Program-made: the position numbers and the translations under genes
DNA from: Oxalobacteraceae bacterium UBA5157
Lineage (GTDB): Bacteria > Pseudomonadota > Gammaproteobacteria > Burkholderiales > Burkholderiaceae_D
Assembly (NCBI GenBank): GCA_002415335.1
Contig: DHXL01000182.1
Location: 1-19,539 of the forward strand
Direction: 5' to 3'
Length of the DNA stretch: 19,539 nt
In this document: positions 15,648 through 19,539 of the stretch, in pieces
Layout of the letters: every line of letters begins with the position of its first letter
Position numbering within the stretch: position 1 is the first letter of the stretch
Notes under the pieces: model-generated
Seen by the model: only the letters and a program-made list of their open reading frames with translations
What the model was told of the DNA's origin: nothing
The model's database searches: none

Positions 15648-15678
15648 CTGACTGGCGTTTGACCCGCTGGCGACCCGT

Positions 15679-16236
15679 TTAAGGTGTCGTCTTGGCCATG
15701 ATCAATCCCTTCTGGCTGCTCACCGCACCCACCTGGACATCGCCTGCCAGTTGACCACCCTCTTCAATCACCAATTTGCCGTAGCGAATCTTTCCGGACA
15801 CTTTGCCGGTGGCATAAATCACGAGTTTTTGCCGCACCGTCAGGTCTCCATCGAATTCGCCGCGGATCTCGGCCAGATCGATTTCGGCGGAGCCTTTGAA
15901 CGCGCCACGCTCAGCGATCTGGATTACGCGCGAATCCATCGTCGCTTCCACCAGGCCTTCGACGACCAGCGTGTCGCAATCGGTGATTTCGACACCCTTT
16001 AACTTGATGTTCGGCCCCACGATCAATTTGCTGCCCACTTCGTTCGTACTGCTGTTTGAGCCCCCTTGTGAGCCGCTCGAAGGAGCCGCAGGAGCAGTCG
16101 GATTGCTGATGTTGACGGGAGGCGCTGCCCTTTGTGCGCTCGGGGCGTCGCTTGACGTGGAATTACCGGTCGCGCCAAGCGGTGGATTGGGCAAATTGCC
16201 CACTCGTTTGCCAAAAAGCGTCTTGGATTCAAGCAT
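15679..16236 (-). CDS. Bactofilin family cytoskeletal protein
   Basis: This 185-residue protein has a bactofilin domain (PF04519, formerly DUF583). Bactofilins polymerise without nucleotide into filaments that act in cell shape, stalk or polar organisation and motility in various bacteria. Residues 1-68 are a long disordered segment rich in Ser, Pro, Asn, Ala and Gly. The beta-helical core covers about 69-170, with regular repeats such as LVVEGLVEATMDSRVIQIAERGAF (quoted only as its repeat), then GSAEIDLAEIRGEFDGDLTV and GKVSGKIRYGKLVIEEGGQL. ATG 16236 is decided by a near-perfect AAGGAGG ribosome site (plus-strand 16241-16247). The open frame extends 52 codons further upstream but that part is atypical. 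No M23 peptidase partner gene is adjacent. Confidence 0.92.
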   Translation of the reverse strand: MLESKTLFGKRVGNLPNPPLGATGNSTSSDAPSAQRAAPPVNISNPTAPAAPSSGSQGGSNSSTNEVGSKLIVGPNIKLKGVEITDCDTLVVEGLVEATMDSRVIQIAERGAFKGSAEIDLAEIRGEFDGDLTVRQKLVIYATGKVSGKIRYGKLVIEEGGQLAGDVQVGAVSSQKGLIMAKTTP

Positions 16237-16507
16237 GTTACCTCCTTGAGAAATATGGCATGCAAGCATGCGGAAACTACCTGTTGATATCAGCACGCCT
16301 TCTTCGCTCGACGTCAGGCTATGATGCATTATTGATATGCGCCTACAGCGCTCACGACCCTGCCGTCGGCTCGAATGTGCGAGCTCCCACATTGGTCATG
16401 TGTTAAATCACAAAGTTCGAATTTGTTACACTTTAGGAAAAAGCACGATCGTTCCAAATTGCGGTATAGTGACTCCGCAACCACTTACACCCATTTTGGA
16501 GACCGCC
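16237..16507. promoter_or_regulatory. Divergent promoter region between bactofilin and oxidoreductase genes
   Basis: This 271-bp spacer contains no gene. Visible elements are the bactofilin ribosome site (16241-16247), a doubled GCATGC (16258-16271, separated by AA), an AT-rich near-palindrome CAAAGTTCGAATTTG (16411-16425), and a TATAGT (16465-16470) that could be the -10 for the oxidoreductase, 38 bases before its ATG, but without a good -35. GGAGA (16498-16502) is the oxidoreductase ribosome site. Confidence 0.4.
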
Positions 16508-17539
16508 ATGAGCACTGCCGCACTAATGAATCAGCAGATCCGCCTTGCAGCCCGCCCCGTCGGCATGCCCAAACCCAGCGACTGGAATGTCACTTCAGAA
16601 GCGGTGCGTGACATCGCCGACGGCGAGATCGTGGTGAAGACCTTGTACCTGTCGCTCGATCCCGCGATGCGCGGCTGGATGAACGACGCGAAATCGTATA
16701 TCCGCCCGGTCGCCATCGGTGAAGTCATGCGTGCCGGCGGCATCGGCAAGGTGATCGCATCAAAATCGCCGAAGTTCGCGGTCGGCGACGCGGTATCCGG
16801 CGGGATCGGCGTGCAGGAATACTGGATCGGCGCAGCAGACGATAAGACTGCAGGCTTTTATCGCGTGGACGAAAAGGTCGCGCCGCTGCCGAAATACCTG
16901 AATGCACTCGGCATGCCCGGCATGACCGCGTATTTCGGCTTGCTCGAGGTTGGCATGCCGAAGGCCGGGGAAACCGTGGTGGTATCAGGCGCGGCCGGCG
17001 CGGTCGGGCAAACCGTGGGCCAGGTCGCCAAGCATAAAGGCTGCCGCGTGGTCGGCATCGCCGGCGGCAAGGACAAGTGCGATTTCGTTGTCAATGAGCT
17101 CGGCTTCGACGCCTGCATCGACTATAAGAACGAATCGGTCAAGGACGGCCTCAAGACGCATTGCCCGCAGGGGGTCGACATTTATTTCGATAACGTCGGC
17201 GGCGACATCCTCGACGCTGTACTAACCCGCATCAACATGAAGGCGCGCATCATCATCTGTGGCGCCATTTCCCAGTACAACAACACGGCGCCAGTCAAGG
17301 GCCCGGCGAATTACCTGTCGCTGCTGGTCAATCGGGCGCGGATGGAAGGTATCGTCGTATTCGATTATGCGGACCGCTACCACATCGGCGCGGCAGAAAT
17401 GGCCACATGGATGAAGGAAGGCACGTTCAAGACGCGCGAAGACATCGTCGAAGGACTGGAAAATTTCCCCGATGCGCTATTGATGCTGTTCGAAGGCCGC
17501 AACTTCGGCAAGTTGATATTGCAGGTGGCTAAGGAATAG
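16508..17539 (+). CDS. NADP-dependent oxidoreductase, MDR superfamily (CurA/YncB-like)
   Basis: This 343-residue zinc-independent medium-chain reductase is of the leukotriene B4 12-hydroxydehydrogenase / CurA group, which reduces alpha,beta-unsaturated ketones and aldehydes with NADPH. The N-terminal GroES-like domain (about 1-130) includes LYLSLDPAMRGWMND (47-61), typical of the group. The Rossmann domain has the glycine-rich VVVSGAAGAVGQTVGQ (157-172), then VVGIAGGKDKCDFV, and DIYFDNVGGDILDAVL (224-239), which is diagnostic. The C-terminal FEGRNFGKLILQV is the usual end of CurA/YncB proteins. ATG 16508 is selected by GGAGA five bases upstream. The frame is open 57 codons further but not family-like. 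The natural substrate is not known. No partner genes are adjacent. Confidence 0.93.
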   Translation: MSTAALMNQQIRLAARPVGMPKPSDWNVTSEAVRDIADGEIVVKTLYLSLDPAMRGWMNDAKSYIRPVAIGEVMRAGGIGKVIASKSPKFAVGDAVSGGIGVQEYWIGAADDKTAGFYRVDEKVAPLPKYLNALGMPGMTAYFGLLEVGMPKAGETVVVSGAAGAVGQTVGQVAKHKGCRVVGIAGGKDKCDFVVNELGFDACIDYKNESVKDGLKTHCPQGVDIYFDNVGGDILDAVLTRINMKARIIICGAISQYNNTAPVKGPANYLSLLVNRARMEGIVVFDYADRYHIGAAEMATWMKEGTFKTREDIVEGLENFPDALLMLFEGRNFGKLILQVAKE

Positions 17540-17726
17540 CCGGCCCTTACCGCATCGCGCGTGCGGCTCCACACGAAGCCGTGCGCTGCCGGTTCATGCA
17601 GTGCATCCCGGTCACAGGTACCCCCGGCGCTCGGGCTTCCACCGTGCGACGGAGTCGTAGCAACGCGCGGCGGCTTCGTCGCACCGAACCGCGCACGAGC
17701 CGCCAGCAGCACGCCTCGAAATATCC
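17540..17726. other. Intergenic region after the oxidoreductase with a wobble hairpin
   Basis: This GC-rich stretch has no credible gene. GCGTGCGGCT (17559-17568) can pair with AGCCGTGCGC (17577-17586) over ten positions including two G-U wobbles, and may end the oxidoreductase transcript, though no U-run follows. Nothing else was recognised before the promoter of the regulator gene. Confidence 0.4.
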
Positions 17727-17762
17727 TATACTTTCAGGAATTCCCGAAAATTCAGTAATTCC
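17727..17762 (+). promoter_or_regulatory. Putative promoter and operator of the cytochrome bd operon
   Basis: A TATACT -10 candidate (17727-17732) is followed by two direct repeats 18 bp apart, TTCAGGAATTCC (17733-17744) and TTCAGTAATTCC (17751-17762), identical at 11 of 12 positions. The first sits in the near-perfect palindrome TTC-A-GGAATTCC-C-GAA (17733-17748). The repeats cover the expected transcription start and end 6 bases before the regulator ATG, a position suited to repression. The -35 is poor and no ribosome site is visible for the regulator. Confidence 0.5.
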
Positions 17763-17768
17763 GACCAA

Positions 17769-18380
17769 ATGAATAATCCAAGCCCGCTCGCCCAACGTTT
17801 CATCGCCCACTTCGGCGAAATGGGGAGTCGTTGGGGCATCAACCGCACGGTTGGCCAGATCTACGCGCTGCTTTACGTGCAGAACGAACCGCTTAATGCA
17901 GATCAGATCGCCGAATACCTGGCATTCTCGCGCTCCAACGTCAGCATGGGACTCAAGGAACTGCAAGCATGGCGGCTGGTCAAGTTGCTGCATCAACCCG
18001 GCGACCGCCGCGAATACTTCGAACCGCCGAAGGATATTTGGGATATCTTCAAGGCGCTGCTGGAAGAGCGCCGCCGGCGCGAAGTCGAACCGACGCTGTC
18101 GATGCTGCGCGATGCCTTGCTCGAGAATCCCAGCAGCGATGACGACCGCCGGGCGCAGCAGCGCATGCGCGAGATGTACGATTTGATCGAGCTGTCGACT
18201 TCCTGGTTCGACGATGTGCAGCGCCTGTCGCCGGAAACGCTGGCCGCGCTGATGAAGATGGGCTCCAAGGTGCAGAAGCTGCTCGACGTACGCGATAAAT
18301 TCCGCACCAAGGCGCCCGACAGTACACAGCGCGACATCAACAGCGAGATCCATCATGATGATCACCCTGCATCGGAATGA
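17769..18380 (+). CDS. GbsR/MarR-type transcriptional regulator of the cytochrome bd operon
   Basis: This 203-residue DNA-binding regulator of the GbsR branch of MarR-like winged-helix proteins has its winged helix at about residues 25-88. It contains GRWGINRT-type start (GSRWGINRTVGQIYALLY), the HTH helices LNADQIAEYLAFSRSNVSMGLKEL (42-65) and the wing RLVKLLHQPGDRREYFEPP. The rest is a long helical dimerisation region (about 90-178) and a polar tail. Placement directly before cydP and cydA, with overlapping frames, and the palindromic repeats just upstream suggest it controls the bd oxidase operon and itself. The signal (redox, respiratory inhibition or osmolyte) cannot be inferred. ATG 17769 is the first residue of the family-like sequence; no clear ribosome site precedes it. 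Confidence 0.88.
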   Translation: MNNPSPLAQRFIAHFGEMGSRWGINRTVGQIYALLYVQNEPLNADQIAEYLAFSRSNVSMGLKELQAWRLVKLLHQPGDRREYFEPPKDIWDIFKALLEERRRREVEPTLSMLRDALLENPSSDDDRRAQQRMREMYDLIELSTSWFDDVQRLSPETLAALMKMGSKVQKLLDVRDKFRTKAPDSTQRDINSEIHHDDHPASE

Positions 18381-18654
18381 CGGCATGGATCCCCGAGCCT
18401 GGCTGGCCCGATTCAGACGGCTGACGCGCCTTCCGTTCGGCCTTGAAATAGCGCTGGCGGTCATCTTCAAGCTGGCGTTGCTGGCGATGATATGGAACGC
18501 ATTTTTTTCCAAACCGCAGACCAATAAAATGCGCATGCCGACGACCCAGGTCGAGCAACATCTGTTGACGCCGGCACAGCCGCCGACGGCATCGTCCGGC
18601 ATCCGCTTCGAATCCCCCTCTCCCGCTAAGGCCGACCATGATTCCAATCGATGA
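18355..18654 (+). CDS. cydP: CydP-like small membrane subunit of cytochrome bd oxidase
   Basis: This 99-residue protein has a single transmembrane helix. A basic N-terminus (ARFRRLTRLPFG) leads to the helix LEIALAVIFKLALLAMIWNAFF (about 30-51), followed at once by SKP and a polar, Pro-rich tail containing VEQHLL. The order E-I-A-L-A-hydrophobic-K-L-A-L then AFFSxP is like that of proteins named CydP, a putative small subunit encoded before cydA in many proteobacteria. The function is not well established. The frame overlaps the regulator by 26 bases and cydA by 17 bases, so translation is probably coupled. An ATG at 18385 with CGGAA upstream would give an 89-residue form and is an equally acceptable start. 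Confidence 0.75.
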   Translation: MMITLHRNDGMDPRAWLARFRRLTRLPFGLEIALAVIFKLALLAMIWNAFFSKPQTNKMRMPTTQVEQHLLTPAQPPTASSGIRFESPSPAKADHDSNR

Positions 18655-19539
18655 AGTCGTTGCACTGTCACGCTTGCAATTCGGCGCGACCGCCATGTAT
18701 CACTTCCTGTTCGTGCCGCTCACGCTGGGACTTTCGTGGATACTGGTGATCATGGAATCGGTCTATGTGATGACCGGAAGTGAGATTTACCGCGACATGA
18801 CCAAGTTTTGGGGCAAGCTGTTCGGCATCAACTTCGCCATGGGGATCACCACCGGCCTCACGCTCGAATTCCAGTTCGGCACCAACTGGGCCTACTACTC
18901 GCACTATGTCGGCGACATCTTCGGTACCCCGCTGGCGATCGAAGGGCTGATGGCATTCTTTCTGGAATCCACCTTCGTCGGCTTGTTCTTCTTTGGCTGG
19001 AACCGCATGTCGCGGGTGCAGCACCTGGGCGTGACTTTCCTGGTCGCGCTCGGCTCCAGTCTGTCGGCATTATGGATTTTGATCGCGAACGGCTGGATGA
19101 ATAATCCGGTCGGCGCCGAATTCAATTTCGAAACCATGCGCATGGAACTGGTCAGCATCCAGGACGTCATCTTCAACCCGGTCGCGCAGGTGAAGTTCGT
19201 GCACACGGTGGCCGCCGGCTACGTAACGGCGTCGCTGTTCGTGCTCGGCATCTCGTCTTACTATTTACTGAAAGCACGCGACACCGCATTCGCCTTGCGC
19301 TCGTTCGCCGTTGCGGCCGGCTTCGGACTGGCATCGACGCTGTCGGTGATCGTGTTGGGCGACGAGTCCGGCTACACCGCCGGCGAAGTCAACAAGGTCA
19401 AGCTGGCGGCGATTGAAGCCGAGTGGAACACCGAACCGGCGCCCGCCGGCATCACCGCCTTCGGCTGGCCCGACGATCAGGCTGAACGCACTGACTATGC
19501 GGTCAAGATCCCGTATCTGCTGGGGCTGATTGCCACGCG
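18638..19539 (+). CDS. cydA: Cytochrome bd ubiquinol oxidase subunit I, N-terminal part (3' end outside window)
   Basis: The first 300 residues of CydA are visible, the quinol-oxidising and haem-carrying subunit of the high-affinity terminal oxidase in the inner membrane. By alignment to E. coli CydA (offset +3), His22 in AMYHFLFVPLTL is the haem b595 ligand, His189 in VKFVHTVAAGY is a haem b558 ligand, and Glu102 and Glu110 in IEGLMAFFLEST are the proton-path/haem d residues. The block GDESGYTAGEVNKVKLAAIEAEW (241-263) is the start of the Q-loop with Lys255 and Glu260 for quinol oxidation. ATG 18638 has TAAGG upstream and overlaps cydP by 17 bases. The frame remains open to the window end. 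cydB would be expected just downstream. Confidence 0.97.
   Translation, partial: MIPIDEVVALSRLQFGATAMYHFLFVPLTLGLSWILVIMESVYVMTGSEIYRDMTKFWGKLFGINFAMGITTGLTLEFQFGTNWAYYSHYVGDIFGTPLAIEGLMAFFLESTFVGLFFFGWNRMSRVQHLGVTFLVALGSSLSALWILIANGWMNNPVGAEFNFETMRMELVSIQDVIFNPVAQVKFVHTVAAGYVTASLFVLGISSYYLLKARDTAFALRSFAVAAGFGLASTLSVIVLGDESGYTAGEVNKVKLAAIEAEWNTEPAPAGITAFGWPDDQAERTDYAVKIPYLLGLIAT

Larger units (their letters stand above)
15227..15678. other. Intergenic stretch without a convincing gene
   Basis: About 450 bp lie between purU and the bactofilin gene. The purU-proximal 230 bp hold only a 76-codon minus-strand frame whose stop overlaps the purU ATG (15223-15226). Its Ala/Ser/Arg-rich protein resembles no family I know. 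From 15468 to 15575 there is a protein-like minus-strand fragment, listed separately. The AT-richer stretch 15570-15625 and the hairpin at 15622 follow. The purU promoter should be here but no clear hexamers were found. Confidence 0.5.

Noticed and set aside
16237..16392. A 52-codon N-terminal extension of bactofilin
   Set aside because: A near-consensus ribosome site directly before the ATG at 16236 decides the shorter start, and the extension is not bactofilin-like.
17540..17726. Possible group II intron or IS remnant after the oxidoreductase
   Set aside because: The GC-rich sequence forms a hairpin, but no domain V signature, terminal repeats or target duplication could be identified.
17547..18671. 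A 374-codon minus-strand frame across the GbsR regulator and CydP
   Set aside because: It is antisense to recognisable genes in a coupled operon; the product is Arg/Ala/His-rich without domains.

Overview
The window is chromosomal DNA of a betaproteobacterium, most likely of the Oxalobacteraceae/Burkholderiales. The basis is gene content and family resemblance: class I PEP carboxylase, an argH/AlgZ-AlgR-like pair, a pmbA-darP-mog neighbourhood, and a GbsR-CydP-CydA cytochrome bd operon. The genus is inferred and was not tested. No rRNA, tRNA, CRISPR array, intact insertion sequence or prophage was seen.

Left part (1-4860). The 3' end of ppc is followed by two tandem hairpins and a decayed patch: a 22-codon N-terminal piece of a glutathione S-transferase, an intact DUF427 gene, and a 42-codon N-terminal piece of a HAD hydrolase cut off at the end of an M48 (Ste24-like) membrane peptidase gene. 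The peptidase and a LytTR-type two-component pair (kinase then regulator, with overlapping stop and start codons) lie on the minus strand. The pair is divergent from argH, as algZ-algR is in Pseudomonas.

Middle (4861-10895). argH (arginine biosynthesis) is followed by a complete branched-chain amino acid type ABC importer, livK-livH-livM-livG-livF. A hairpin with a U-tract sits between livK and livH and probably lowers permease and ATPase expression relative to the binding protein. The cluster looks less GC-rich than its neighbours and ends in a perfect 12-bp hairpin.

Right-middle (10931-15226). pmbA/tldE is divergent from the overlapping run darP (50S assembly), mog (molybdopterin adenylyltransferase) and an alpha/beta-hydrolase carboxylesterase. 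purU (formyl-THF deformylase) is convergent with the esterase.

Right end (15227-19539). A roughly 450-bp stretch has no convincing gene but holds a possible orphan C-terminal fragment. It is followed by a minus-strand bactofilin gene with its own terminator hairpin, a divergent CurA/YncB-like NADPH oxidoreductase, and a cytochrome bd operon start: a GbsR/MarR regulator, a CydP-like one-helix protein, and cydA, which runs off the window. A pair of TTCAG-AATTCC repeats 18 bp apart just before the regulator start is a plausible autoregulatory operator for that operon.

I found no clearly new multigene system. The best leads are the bd-oxidase regulator/operator/small-protein unit, the intra-operon liv terminator, and the gene remnants between ppc and the M48 peptidase.
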